In this document: in pieces, positions 47,835 to 57,014 of the stretch
Position numbering within the stretch: position 1 is the stretch's first letter
Layout: each line of letters starts with the position of its first letter
Source of the DNA: JAJZVS01 sp963708095
Lineage (GTDB): Bacteria; Pseudomonadota; Alphaproteobacteria; Acetobacterales; Acetobacteraceae
DNA: 64,000 bases
Assembly: GCA_963708095.1 (NCBI GenBank)
Contig: OY970182.1
Coordinates: 310,001-374,000 of the forward strand
Direction: 5' to 3'
Made by a program: the position numbers and the translations under genes
The notes under the pieces: model-generated
Database searches by the model: none
What the model saw: only the letters and a program-made list of their open reading frames with translations
What the model was told of the DNA's origin: nothing

Positions 47835-50000
47835 ATGCCCGCGCTGCCCGACACGCTGCTGCCCGGCCGGCCGGATCCCCTGGGCGCGACCCCGGACGGG
47901 CTCGGGATCAACTTCGCGGTGTTCTCGGCGCATGCCGAGGCGATCGACTTGTGCCTGTTCGAACCGACGGGACGGCGTGAGATCGCGCGCCTGCGGATGC
48001 CCGAATGCACCGACGAGGTCTGGCACGGCTACCTGCCGGACGCCCTGCCGGGCTGCGTCTACGGATATCGCGCCTACGGCCCCTATGCGCCGCGTCGGGG
48101 GCATCGGTTCAATCCCAACAAGCTGCTGCTCGATCCCTATGCGCGCATGCTGACGGGCGCGCTGCGCTGGGCGGACGCGCTGCACGGCTACCGGGTGGGC
48201 GCGCAGCGAAGCGATCTCTCGTTCGACCGCCGTGACAGCGCCGCCGCGATGCCGAAGGCGGTGGTCGTGTCGGACGCTTACGACTGGAACGACGACCGCC
48301 CGCCCGCCGTCCCGTGGTCCGAGACCGTCATCTACGAAGCGCACCCGCGCGGCTTCACGATGCTCCGCCAGGACTTGCTGCCGCCCGAGCGCGGCACTTT
48401 CGCCGCGCTGGCCGACCCGCGGGTGATCGAGCACCTGCTCCGCCTCGGGATCACGGCGGTCGAGCTGCTGCCGGTGCAGGCCTTCGCGCAGGACCGCTTC
48501 CTCGTCATGCGCGGCGTGTCCAACTACTGGGGCTACTCCACCCTCGCTTTCTTCGCCCCCGAGCCGCGCTACCTCGGCCCGGGCGGCGCGGACGCCATGC
48601 GGGTCGCGATCCGCCGGCTGCACGCGGCGGGGATCGAGGTCATCCTCGATGTGGTCTACAACCATACCTGCGAGGGAAACGAGCTGGGGCCCACCATCTC
48701 CTGGCGCGGCCTCGACAACGCGAGCTACTACCGCCTGGTGCCCGGCGATGAGCGCCACGGCATCAACGACACCGGTTGCGGCAACACGCTCAATCTGTCG
48801 CACCCGCGCGTGCTGCAAATGGTCATGGACAGCCTGCGCTACTGGGCGGGCTCGTTCCGGGTGGACGGATTCCGTTTCGACCTCGGCGCCACCCTCGGCC
48901 GCGAGGGCACGGGCTTCGATCCCGGCTCGGGCTTCTTCGATGCGATCCGCCAGGACCCGGTGCTGTCGCGGCTGAAGCTCATCGCCGAGCCATGGGACAC
49001 CGGTCCGGGCGGCTACCAGCTCGGCAATTTCCCGCCCGGCTTTGCCGAATGGAACGACCGCTTCCGCGACACCGTGCGCAAGTTCTGGCGCGGCGATCCC
49101 GGCCAGCGGGCGGAGCTTGCCGGGCGGTTGTCGGGATCGGCCGATCTGTTCGACCATCGCCGCCGCCGCCCCTCCGCCTCGGTCAACTTCGTCGCCTCGC
49201 ACGATGGGTTCACGTTGCACGACACGGTCAGCTACAACGATCGCCACAACGAGGCGAACGCGGAGGAGAACCACGACGGCCACGACAACAATCTCAGCAA
49301 CAACTGGGGCACAGAAGGCCCGACCGACGATCCCGCACTCGCTTCACTGCGCGAACGGGTGAAGCGCGCGATGCTGGCGAGCGTGCTGCTCGCGCACGGT
49401 ACGCCGATGCTGCTCGCCGGCGACGAGCTCGGCCGCAGCCAGCAGGGCAACAACAACGCCTATTGCCAGGACAACGAGATTTCCTGGCTGGACTGGCAGC
49501 TTGCGGCGGAAGCGCCGGCGCGGAACCTCGCCGCTTTCGTCGCCCGGCTGATCGGCTTGCGCAAAGCGATGCCGGTGCTGCGCAGCCCGCGCTTCGCGCA
49601 CGGCCGGACCGAACCGCTGCCCGGCATCACGAACGTCGCCTGGTTCGATGAGACCGGCCAGCCGCTCCCCGAGGAAGCCTGGGGCGATCCCGAAGGCCGG
49701 CTGTTGGCCATGCGCCGCGCCGGCGCTGCCGACCCGCCGGAGCGGGGGACGGACGTCGTGCTGGTGCTCATCAACGGCACCGACACCGACCGCGTGTTCG
49801 CCCTGCCGGATCCGCCGCTCGACTGGCGCCTGCTGCTCGACAGCGGCCGCGACGACGGCGGCAACGGAGACCAGGACAGCGGCCAGGAGGGACCGGACGC
49901 CGCCGCCGCCCCCGGCACCTTTGCCGCCGGCAACCGCAGCGTGGTGGTGCTCGGCGCCACGATCCCACCCGATACTGCCGACCAGGATCACGTGCCATGA
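47835..50000 (+). CDS. glgX: glycogen debranching enzyme (isoamylase type)
   Basis: 721 residues. CBM48 (about 10-120, LGATPDGLGINFAVFSAHAE) and a GH13_11 barrel: VIYEAHPRGFT, nucleophile D349 in GFRFDLGATLGREG, E385 in LIAEPWDTGPGGYQ and D457 in VASHDGFTLHDTVSYN. The N-E-A-N-A-E-E-N-H-D-G insert is the GlgX signature. It hydrolyses alpha-1,6 branches, yielding linear maltodextrins for TreY and MalQ. The C-terminus has a short Asp/Gly/Gln-rich stretch (about 675-700). The last four bases overlap the treZ start (ATGA). Confidence 0.95.
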   Translation: MPALPDTLLPGRPDPLGATPDGLGINFAVFSAHAEAIDLCLFEPTGRREIARLRMPECTDEVWHGYLPDALPGCVYGYRAYGPYAPRRGHRFNPNKLLLDPYARMLTGALRWADALHGYRVGAQRSDLSFDRRDSAAAMPKAVVVSDAYDWNDDRPPAVPWSETVIYEAHPRGFTMLRQDLLPPERGTFAALADPRVIEHLLRLGITAVELLPVQAFAQDRFLVMRGVSNYWGYSTLAFFAPEPRYLGPGGADAMRVAIRRLHAAGIEVILDVVYNHTCEGNELGPTISWRGLDNASYYRLVPGDERHGINDTGCGNTLNLSHPRVLQMVMDSLRYWAGSFRVDGFRFDLGATLGREGTGFDPGSGFFDAIRQDPVLSRLKLIAEPWDTGPGGYQLGNFPPGFAEWNDRFRDTVRKFWRGDPGQRAELAGRLSGSADLFDHRRRRPSASVNFVASHDGFTLHDTVSYNDRHNEANAEENHDGHDNNLSNNWGTEGPTDDPALASLRERVKRAMLASVLLAHGTPMLLAGDELGRSQQGNNNAYCQDNEISWLDWQLAAEAPARNLAAFVARLIGLRKAMPVLRSPRFAHGRTEPLPGITNVAWFDETGQPLPEEAWGDPEGRLLAMRRAGAADPPERGTDVVLVLINGTDTDRVFALPDPPLDWRLLLDSGRDDGGNGDQDSGQEGPDAAAAPGTFAAGNRSVVVLGATIPPDTADQDHVP

Positions 50001-51805
50001 CTGATCGTTTCGTTCACTCCCTTCCGTTCGGTGCCGCCGTGCAGCCCGACGGCACCACGCGATTCCGCCTGTGGGCGCCCTCTGCCTCGGCCGTGTCGGT
50101 GGAAGTCGAGGGCCGTCCCGCGGTCGAAATGCGTGCCGAGCCCGATGGCTACAGGGCGGCCGAGGTCGCCTGCGGCGCCGGCGCGCGGTACCGTTATCGC
50201 GTGGCCGATGGGGTCGCGGTGCCCGACCCCGCGGCGCGTGCGCAAGCGGGCGGCGTGCACGGGGCGAGCGTGGTGGTCGATCCTCGCGCCTACGCCTGGG
50301 TCCACGCCGCCTGGCCGGGACGGCCGTGGCACGAGGCCGTGCTGTACGAACTCCATGCAGGCCTGCTCGGCGGATTTCGCGGGGTGATGGCACAGTTGCC
50401 ACGCCTCGCGTCGCTCGGCGTAACCGCGGTGGAACTGATGCCGATCGCTTCCTGTCCGGGCCGCTACAACTGGGGCTACGACGGCGTGCTGCCCTTCGCG
50501 CCGGACGCATCCCTCGGCACGCCGGAGGAGCTGAAGGCGCTGGTGGACGCCGCGCACGGGCTCGGCCTGATGATGTTCCTCGATGTCGTCTATAACCATT
50601 TCGGACCGGACGGCAATTTCCTGCACGCCTATGCCGATCCGTTCTTCCGCACCGACGTGGCTACGCCCTGGGGCGCGGCGATCGATTTCCGCCAGGCGGC
50701 GGTGCATGATTTCTTCGTCCACAACGCGCTCTATTGGCTGAATGAGTTCCGCTTCGACGGCCTGCGCTTCGATGCCGTGCACGCGATCACCCCGCCCGAG
50801 GCGCTGCCGGCGCTGGACGCGGCGATCCGTCGCGGCGTGGACGACAACCGCCGCGTGCATCTGGTTCTGGAACACGACGGCAACGCCGCCTCCCTCCTGC
50901 GCGCCGGATCGCGCGAACCCGAGGCGCAGGCTGCCGGTTTCGACGCGCAATGGGCGGACGACTACCATCACTGCATGCACCGGCTGCTCACCGGCGAGGA
51001 CGGCGGCTACTACGCCGACTATCCCGAACCGGCGGCGCAGCTTGCACGCTGCCTCGCCGAGGGCTTCGCCTGGCAGGGCGAACCGTCCGCCTATCGCGAC
51101 GGCGAACCGCGCGGCGAACCGAGCGCGCACCTGCCGCCGTCGGCCTTCGTCGTGTTCCTGCAGAACCACGACCAGATCGGCAACCGCGCTTTCGGCGACC
51201 GGCTGACACGGCTCGCCGATCCTGCCGCGCTGGCGGCGGCCACCTTGCTGCTGCTGCTCGCCCCGCAGATCCCGCTGCTTTTCATGGGCGAGGAATGGGG
51301 CAGCACGGCGCCGTTCCTGTATTTCACCGACCACGAGCCCGCGCTTGCCGACCTGGTGCGCGAAGGAAGGCGGCAGGAGTTCGCACGCTTCCCCGCCTTC
51401 GCCGATCCCGAAGCACGCACGCACATCCCGGACCCGAACGATACCGCAACGTTCCGTGCTTCCATCCCCGACCCGGTGGAGGCGGGCAGCGCGGCGGCCG
51501 CGGCGTGCATCGCGCGCACGCAACGACTGCTGGCCCTGCGCGCCCGCTCCATCGCCCCGGGCGTGCCCGGGTGCCGCAGCCTCGGCGCCTTCGCGCTCGG
51601 CACCGCGGCGGTGCGCGCGGCCTGGCGGCTGGGCGGCGGCGCGGAGCTCTGCATACTCGCCAATTTCGGCACGACGGCGGTGGAGGTGAGTGCGCCGACC
51701 GGGGGCGTGCTGAGCAAATCCGCACCCGGCACCGCGGCTTCGGTGGCGGCCGGCCGGCTGCCGCCGCGCACCGCCGTGGCCTTCCTCGCACCCAAGCCCG
51801 CGTGA
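49997..51805 (+). CDS. treZ: malto-oligosyltrehalose trehalohydrolase
   Basis: 602 residues of GH13_10. An N-terminal beta domain (about 10-95), then VLYELHAGLLGGFRGVMAQL, GRYNWGYDGVLPFAPDASLG, nucleophile D259 in GLRFDAVHAI, acid E292 in HLVLEHDGNAA and D392 in FLQNHDQIGNR. It releases trehalose from maltooligosyl-trehalose made by TreY. One stretch usually seen after ELHAG (G-T-F-T-x-E-G) is shortened here to LLGGFRG. ATG 49997 overlaps the glgX stop, and the malQ start shares one base with its stop. Confidence 0.94.
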   Translation: MTDRFVHSLPFGAAVQPDGTTRFRLWAPSASAVSVEVEGRPAVEMRAEPDGYRAAEVACGAGARYRYRVADGVAVPDPAARAQAGGVHGASVVVDPRAYAWVHAAWPGRPWHEAVLYELHAGLLGGFRGVMAQLPRLASLGVTAVELMPIASCPGRYNWGYDGVLPFAPDASLGTPEELKALVDAAHGLGLMMFLDVVYNHFGPDGNFLHAYADPFFRTDVATPWGAAIDFRQAAVHDFFVHNALYWLNEFRFDGLRFDAVHAITPPEALPALDAAIRRGVDDNRRVHLVLEHDGNAASLLRAGSREPEAQAAGFDAQWADDYHHCMHRLLTGEDGGYYADYPEPAAQLARCLAEGFAWQGEPSAYRDGEPRGEPSAHLPPSAFVVFLQNHDQIGNRAFGDRLTRLADPAALAAATLLLLLAPQIPLLFMGEEWGSTAPFLYFTDHEPALADLVREGRRQEFARFPAFADPEARTHIPDPNDTATFRASIPDPVEAGSAAAAACIARTQRLLALRARSIAPGVPGCRSLGAFALGTAAVRAAWRLGGGAELCILANFGTTAVEVSAPTGGVLSKSAPGTAASVAAGRLPPRTAVAFLAPKPA

Positions 51806-53853
51806 TGTCCGACCCGCTCGCCGACCTGGCCGCCGCCGCCGGCATCGCCGTCCGCTCGCGGGATGCGTTCGGCCGCCCGCACGAGGCGCCGCCGCCGACC
51901 CTGCGCGCGGTGCTTGCCGCCGTCGGGCTGCCCGCCGCCACGGACGCGGAGGTTGCGGGAAGCCTCGCCTCCCTCCGCCGGCCGCCGGCGCTGCCGCTGC
52001 TGGTCACCGCCGAGGTCGGCGAGGCCGCGATCGTGCCCGCGGCGGCGGGACGGTTCCGGCTGCGGCTTGAAAGCGGGGGCAGCGCGGAGGGCGTTTTCGC
52101 GCCCGATGCCGCCGGCCGGATGCGCGGTCCGGTCGTCACCGAGCCCGGCTACCACCATTTGCAGACGCCGACCGGGGAGGTCGTGCTGGCGGTGGCCCCG
52201 CCGCGCTGCTGCGGGCCCAGGGATCTGGTGTCGGATCTGGCGACGGGCCGGCTCTGGGGCCTGTCCGTGCCGCTGTACGGCCTGCGTCGCGAAGGTGACG
52301 GCGGATTAGGCGACTACACCGCGCTGGCGCAGCTCGCCACCGCGGCCGGTGCGCGTGGCGCTGCGGCCCTGGCGATCAGTCCGGTGCACGCGGCCTTCGC
52401 CGCCGATCCGGGCCGGTTCAGCCCCTATTCGCCGTCCAGCCGGCAATTCCTGAACGTCCTCTACATCGACCCGGACCATCTGCCGTTCGACCTGCCGGCG
52501 AGCCTATCCCCCGCCGGTTCCGCCGGCGCTCCGGCCGGCCCCCTCATCGACTGGCCGGCCGCGGGAGGCGCCCGGCTGCGGCGGTTGCGTACGGTGTTCG
52601 ACGCCTTCGCCGCCGCCCCGGAACCGGCCCGCGCCGCCTTCGCCGCCTTCCGCGCCGCACGCGGCGAGACCCTGGAACGCCATGCCCGGTTCGAAGCGCT
52701 GCACGCGCATTTCCCGCAGCAGGACCTGTCGCTCCGCGATTGGCAGGCGTGGCCGGCGCCCTATCGCGACCCGGCCAGCCCGGAGGTCGCCGCCTTCGCC
52801 GCTGCCCACGCCACCGAGGTGGAATTCCACGCCTTCCTGCAATTCCTCGCCGATGCGGGCCTCGCCGCGGCGCAGGCGGCGGCGCGGGCGGCGGGGATGG
52901 CGATCGGGCTGATCAGCGACCTCGCGGTCGGCACCGACCGCGCCGGCAGCCACGCCTGGAGCCACCGGGGGGAGATGCTGCCCGGCCTCACCATCGGGGC
53001 GCCACCTGACCCGCTGAACGCGATCGGCCAGGACTGGGGCCTGACCGGGTTCTCGCCCGCGGGTCTGCGGGCCGGGGGCTACGGCGGGTTCATCGAGATG
53101 CTGCGCGCCGCTCTGCGCCACGCCGGCGGCGTCAGGATCGACCACGTGATGGGCCTGCGCCGCCTGTGGGTCATCCCCGAGGGCGCGTCCCCGCAGGAGG
53201 GCGCCTACCTGACGTTCCCGGAGACCGACCTGCTGCGGCTCGTCGTGCTCGAATCCTGGCGGCACCGGGCGATCGTGCTCGGCGAGGACCTCGGCACCGT
53301 GCCGGAAGGCTTCCGGGAGGGGCTGCGGCGTGTCGGTGTGATGGGCCTGCGCCTGCTGATCTTCGAGCACGAGAACGGCCGCTTCATCCCCCCGGGGCGC
53401 TGGCCGCGCGATTCGGTGGCGATGACGACGACGCACGACCTGCCGACGATCTCCGGCTGGTGGCAGGAGCGCGACATCGATTGGTGGGAGCGGCTTGGCC
53501 ACGCGAATGCCGCGACAGCCGCCCGCCAGCGTGCGGACCGCGGGAAGGAACGCCACGAGATGTGGGCCGCGTTCCAGGCGAGCGGGGCGGCGGCCGGCCC
53601 GGAACCGGCACGCATCGACGGCACCAAAGCGGCGGATGCGGCCTGCGCGCATCTGGGATCGACGGCGGCCGACCTGGCACTGCTGCCGATCGAAGACGCG
53701 CTGGCGCTCGAAGAGCAGCCGAACCTTCCCGGCACCACGAACGAACATCCGAACTGGCGGCGGCGGATGCCCGCGACGGCCGGGGTATTGCTGGACGCGC
53801 CCGCGGTCGAACGCCGGCTCGCAGCGCTCGCGCGCAACCGGCGTGCGTCATGA
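51805..53853 (+). CDS. malQ: 4-alpha-glucanotransferase (amylomaltase)
   Basis: 682 residues of GH77. An N-terminal region of about 150 residues, then WGLSVPLYGLRREGDGGLGD, PYSPSSRQFLNVLYID, nucleophile D446 in GGVRIDHVMGLRRLWVIP, E494 in VLGEDLGTVPEGFR and D545 in TTTHDLPTISGWW. It transfers glucan segments between maltodextrins and frees glucose. In this operon it would rebuild long chains from the short stubs left by TreY and GlgX. ATG 51805 lies on the last base of the treZ stop, and the treY start overlaps its own stop by 4 bp. Confidence 0.95.
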   Translation: MSDPLADLAAAAGIAVRSRDAFGRPHEAPPPTLRAVLAAVGLPAATDAEVAGSLASLRRPPALPLLVTAEVGEAAIVPAAAGRFRLRLESGGSAEGVFAPDAAGRMRGPVVTEPGYHHLQTPTGEVVLAVAPPRCCGPRDLVSDLATGRLWGLSVPLYGLRREGDGGLGDYTALAQLATAAGARGAAALAISPVHAAFAADPGRFSPYSPSSRQFLNVLYIDPDHLPFDLPASLSPAGSAGAPAGPLIDWPAAGGARLRRLRTVFDAFAAAPEPARAAFAAFRAARGETLERHARFEALHAHFPQQDLSLRDWQAWPAPYRDPASPEVAAFAAAHATEVEFHAFLQFLADAGLAAAQAAARAAGMAIGLISDLAVGTDRAGSHAWSHRGEMLPGLTIGAPPDPLNAIGQDWGLTGFSPAGLRAGGYGGFIEMLRAALRHAGGVRIDHVMGLRRLWVIPEGASPQEGAYLTFPETDLLRLVVLESWRHRAIVLGEDLGTVPEGFREGLRRVGVMGLRLLIFEHENGRFIPPGRWPRDSVAMTTTHDLPTISGWWQERDIDWWERLGHANAATAARQRADRGKERHEMWAAFQASGAAAGPEPARIDGTKAADAACAHLGSTAADLALLPIEDALALEEQPNLPGTTNEHPNWRRRMPATAGVLLDAPAVERRLAALARNRRAS

Positions 53854-56609
53854 GCGCGCTGCGCGCCACGACGCGGCTGCAGTTCCATCGCGGGTTCACG
53901 CTCGACGATGCGACCGCGATCGTGCCTTATTTGCACCGTCTCGGCATCAGCCATGTCTATGCGTCCCCACTGCTGACGTCGCGCCCCGGTTCGACGCACG
54001 GCTACGACATCGTCGATCCGAACCGGGTAAATCCCGAGCTTGGCGGGGAGGAGGCGCTGCGGCGGCTGGTTGCCGCGTTGCGGGCGCACGACATGGGGCT
54101 GATCCTCGATATCGTGCCCAACCACATGGCCGTCTGCGGCGGCAATGCATGGTGGCAGGATGTGCTGGAATGGGGGCACGCCAGCCCCTATGCGGAATAT
54201 TTCGATATCGACTGGAAATCGGCCGCACCCGGGCTGCGCGGGCGGGTGCTGGCGCCGTTCCTGGGCGATCCCTACGGCGTGTGCCTGCGTGAGGGTCAGA
54301 TCGGGCTGCGCTTCGATCCGGCGGACGGGCGCCTGTACGTCACCTATTGCGACGAGCGGTTTCCGCTCGCGCCGCGCGACTATCCGGCCGTGCTGGTCGG
54401 CAGCGATGCCCTGGCCGAGGTGGTGAGCCCGCTTGCCGCCCTGCCGCATGCGGCAGGGGAGCGGGAGGCCGCGCGGAAGCAGGCCGCGGCGGTGCGCCAG
54501 GCACTGCGCGCACCGGCGCTCGCGCCGGCGATCGCTTCGGCGCTGGAGGTGTTCGATCCGGCCCAGTTGGACGCGCGAGCGCGCCTGCACCAGCTGCTGG
54601 AGCGCCAGGCGTATCGGCTCGCCTGGTGGCGGGCGTCCGAACAGATCAACTGGCGCCGCTTCTTCGACATCAACGGTTTGGCCGGGGTGCGCGTGGAGCG
54701 GCCCGAGGTGTTCGAGGCAACCCACGTCGGCGTCCTGCGGCTCTATGCCGAAGGCCTGATCGACGGCGTGCGGATCGACCATGTGGATGGGCTGGCCGAT
54801 CCGGGCTTGTATTGCCGCACCCTGCGCCGGCGCCTGGCGGGGCTCGCCGCGACCCGCCCGAAGGAGGCGCCCCCCGGTCCCGCGCCGATCTGGGTGGAGA
54901 AGATCCTCGGCGACGGCGAACACCTGCCGATCGAGTGGCAGACGGACGGGACCACCGGCTACGATTTCATGGACCAGGCGGCTTCCGTGCTGCACGATCC
55001 GGCCGGCGCGCCGATGCTGACCGCCGCCTGGGTACGCGCCACCGGGCGTCCCGCCGCGTTCGCCACCGAGGTCGATGCCGCGCGCCACCAGGTGATCAGC
55101 GAGATCCTGCCCGGCGAGACGGAGGCGCTTGCGGCTGCGCTGCACGCCATCGCGCTCGAAGACACGATCACCCAGGACTACGGGCCGCCCGCGATCCGCC
55201 GCGTGCTGTACGCGCTGCTGGCCCGCTTCCCCGTGTATCGCATTTACGCCGGCCGTGGCGGGCCGCGCGCTGCCGATGCCGCGGTGATGGAGGCGGCGGT
55301 CGCGAGCGCGCGGGTGTCTCTGCGTCCGGCCGATCATGCGCTGCTGCATTTGCTCGCGGGGTGGCTCGGGGGCACGGATGTGCGCGGGCTGCCGCCCGCC
55401 GCGCGTGCGCGGCGGCTGCGCGCGATGGTGCGGTTCCAGCAACTGACGGCCCCGGCGGTGGCGAAGTCGGTCGAGGACACCGCGTTCTACCGCTACGGTC
55501 GGTTGTTGTCTCGCAACGAGGTCGGCAGCGACCCGGCCGTGTTCGCCCGCCTGCCCGAGGCGTTCCACGCCGCGATGGCCGAGCGCCGCCGGCGCCTGCC
55601 GCAGGCGCTGCTCGCCACCGCAACGCACGACCACAAGCGCGGCGAGGACGCGCGGGCGCGCCTCGCAGTGCTGAGCGAACTGCCGGAGCTGTGGACCGAG
55701 AGCGTCGCGGGATGGATGCGGCGGACCGCCGCCTGGCGCCGGCGGCCCGTGCCCGATGCGGCGGACGAGGCGATGCTGTACCAGTCGGTGGTCGGGGCGT
55801 GGCCGCTCGGCCTGTCTGCGGGGGATACGGCCGGTCTCGAAGAGTTGGGCCGGCGGCTGGCGGGATGGCAGGAAAAGGCATTGCGCGAAGCCAAGCGGCT
55901 GTCGACCTGGGCCTTGCCGGACGCCGTCTATGAAGCCGGGTGCCAGCGGTTCCTGGCGCGGCTGCTGGACCCGGCGCACTCGGCGGGGCTGACGGACGAG
56001 ATCGCCCGGCTGGTGGCGCGCATCGGCCCGGCGGGGGCGCTGAACAGCCTGACCCAGACCACCTTGCGGCTGACCGCGCCGGGGGTGCCGGATCTGTTCC
56101 AGGGGACGGAGTTCTGGGATTTCAGCCTGGTCGATCCGGACAATCGCCGGCCGGTGGATTTCGCTTCGCGCGACGCAGCGCTCGACCCCGCGGTCGCGCC
56201 GGGGGCGCTGCTGGGGCAGTGGCAGGACGGGCGGGTGAAGCAGGCACTGATCGCACGGCTGCTGGGCCTGCGCGCCCGGCTGCCGGGGGTGTTCGCTCGC
56301 GGCAGTTATGCGCCGTTGCGGCTGGGCGGGGCGCAGGCGGCGCACGCGCTGGCGTTCGCGCGGGCGGAGGGGGACACGGTGCTGGTGGTGGTCGTCAGCC
56401 GGCTTGCGGCGCGCCTGCCAGGTGTGGAGCGGGCGCCGCTGGTCACACCTTCGGCGTGGGAGGATACCGCGGTGCTGCTGCCGCCTCGGTTGCGTGGGCG
56501 TCCGGTTGCGAGTGCCCTGGGGGGCGGTGTGCCGCCGCAGTCCGGGCGGCGGTTGCGGCTGGCCGAGGTACTGGGCGCGCTGCCGGTCGCGGTATTGGTG
56601 CTGGGCTGA
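53850..56609 (+). CDS. treY: malto-oligosyltrehalose synthase
   Basis: 919 residues of GH13_26, long form. It starts ATTRLQFHRGFTLDDATAIV, with YLHRLGISHVYASPLLTSRP, LILDIVPNHMAV, nucleophile D310 in GVRIDHVDGLADP, E350 in WVEKILGDGEHLP and D594 in ATATHDHKRGED. It turns the reducing-end glucose of a maltodextrin into an alpha,alpha-1,1 linkage, producing the TreZ substrate. The ATG overlaps the malQ stop by 4 bp. It is the last gene of the operon; its end is followed by a CTCTCCCCCGCAAAGGGAAGG hairpin-like sequence rather than a clear terminator. Confidence 0.95.
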   Translation: MSALRATTRLQFHRGFTLDDATAIVPYLHRLGISHVYASPLLTSRPGSTHGYDIVDPNRVNPELGGEEALRRLVAALRAHDMGLILDIVPNHMAVCGGNAWWQDVLEWGHASPYAEYFDIDWKSAAPGLRGRVLAPFLGDPYGVCLREGQIGLRFDPADGRLYVTYCDERFPLAPRDYPAVLVGSDALAEVVSPLAALPHAAGEREAARKQAAAVRQALRAPALAPAIASALEVFDPAQLDARARLHQLLERQAYRLAWWRASEQINWRRFFDINGLAGVRVERPEVFEATHVGVLRLYAEGLIDGVRIDHVDGLADPGLYCRTLRRRLAGLAATRPKEAPPGPAPIWVEKILGDGEHLPIEWQTDGTTGYDFMDQAASVLHDPAGAPMLTAAWVRATGRPAAFATEVDAARHQVISEILPGETEALAAALHAIALEDTITQDYGPPAIRRVLYALLARFPVYRIYAGRGGPRAADAAVMEAAVASARVSLRPADHALLHLLAGWLGGTDVRGLPPAARARRLRAMVRFQQLTAPAVAKSVEDTAFYRYGRLLSRNEVGSDPAVFARLPEAFHAAMAERRRRLPQALLATATHDHKRGEDARARLAVLSELPELWTESVAGWMRRTAAWRRRPVPDAADEAMLYQSVVGAWPLGLSAGDTAGLEELGRRLAGWQEKALREAKRLSTWALPDAVYEAGCQRFLARLLDPAHSAGLTDEIARLVARIGPAGALNSLTQTTLRLTAPGVPDLFQGTEFWDFSLVDPDNRRPVDFASRDAALDPAVAPGALLGQWQDGRVKQALIARLLGLRARLPGVFARGSYAPLRLGGAQAAHALAFARAEGDTVLVVVVSRLAARLPGVERAPLVTPSAWEDTAVLLPPRLRGRPVASALGGGVPPQSGRRLRLAEVLGALPVAVLVLG

Positions 56610-56651
56610 GCCGAGGGACTCTCCCCCGCAAAGGGAAGGAGGCGTGTCTGC

Positions 56652-56783
56652 TCAGGCGGCGCCGTGGCGGCGGGAGGCCGCGGGCGCGATGCCGGTCCAG
56701 GCGCGGAAGGCGCGGGCTGACACGCTGCCGGTTTCGACGGTGGCCAGCAGGGCGCGGAGCTGGTGCAGGCTGGGTGTCGGCAT
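56652..56783 (-). pseudogene. remnant of an AraC-family regulator C-terminus
   Basis: A 43-codon minus-strand frame reads ETGSVSARAFRAWTGIAPAA then SRRHGAA, which resembles the last recognition helix and tail of AraC proteins (F-x-R-x-F-x-x-x-x-G-x-x-P-x-x-x-R-R). The rest of the protein is missing, so it is read as a decayed fragment. A chance resemblance cannot be excluded given the GC bias. Confidence 0.35.
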
Positions 56784-56902
56784 AGGCGGAACTGATCCCG
56801 ATACGGCGCACCGGAGAATTTTTCTTCCGTCGCAGCGGGCCGGGTGGTTGAAGGGTGCCTGCGCCGCGGCGGCGAGTGGCCCGGGGCGCAGGAGGGTTTT
56901 CG

Positions 56903-57001
56903 ATGCAGGACCAGACCGTGCGTCCGGCGACCGCGGCGGCGACGATCCGCCCCGTCGCCGCGGGCGAGCTTGCGGCGGTGGCGGCGCAGCTGCGTGATTG
57001 A
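56903..57001 (+). pseudogene. truncated GNAT acetyltransferase start
   Basis: ATG 56903 has an excellent AGGAGG ribosome site, but the frame stops after 32 codons. The product ends TIRPVAAGELAAVAAQLRD, which is how GNAT N-acetyltransferases begin (strand 1 and helix 1). The acetyl-CoA-binding part is absent and the MFS gene starts 13 bp later. It could serve today as a translated leader for the MFS gene. Alternatively it is simply a truncated gene. Confidence 0.45.
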
Positions 57002-57014
57002 GGCTGGAGGGCGG

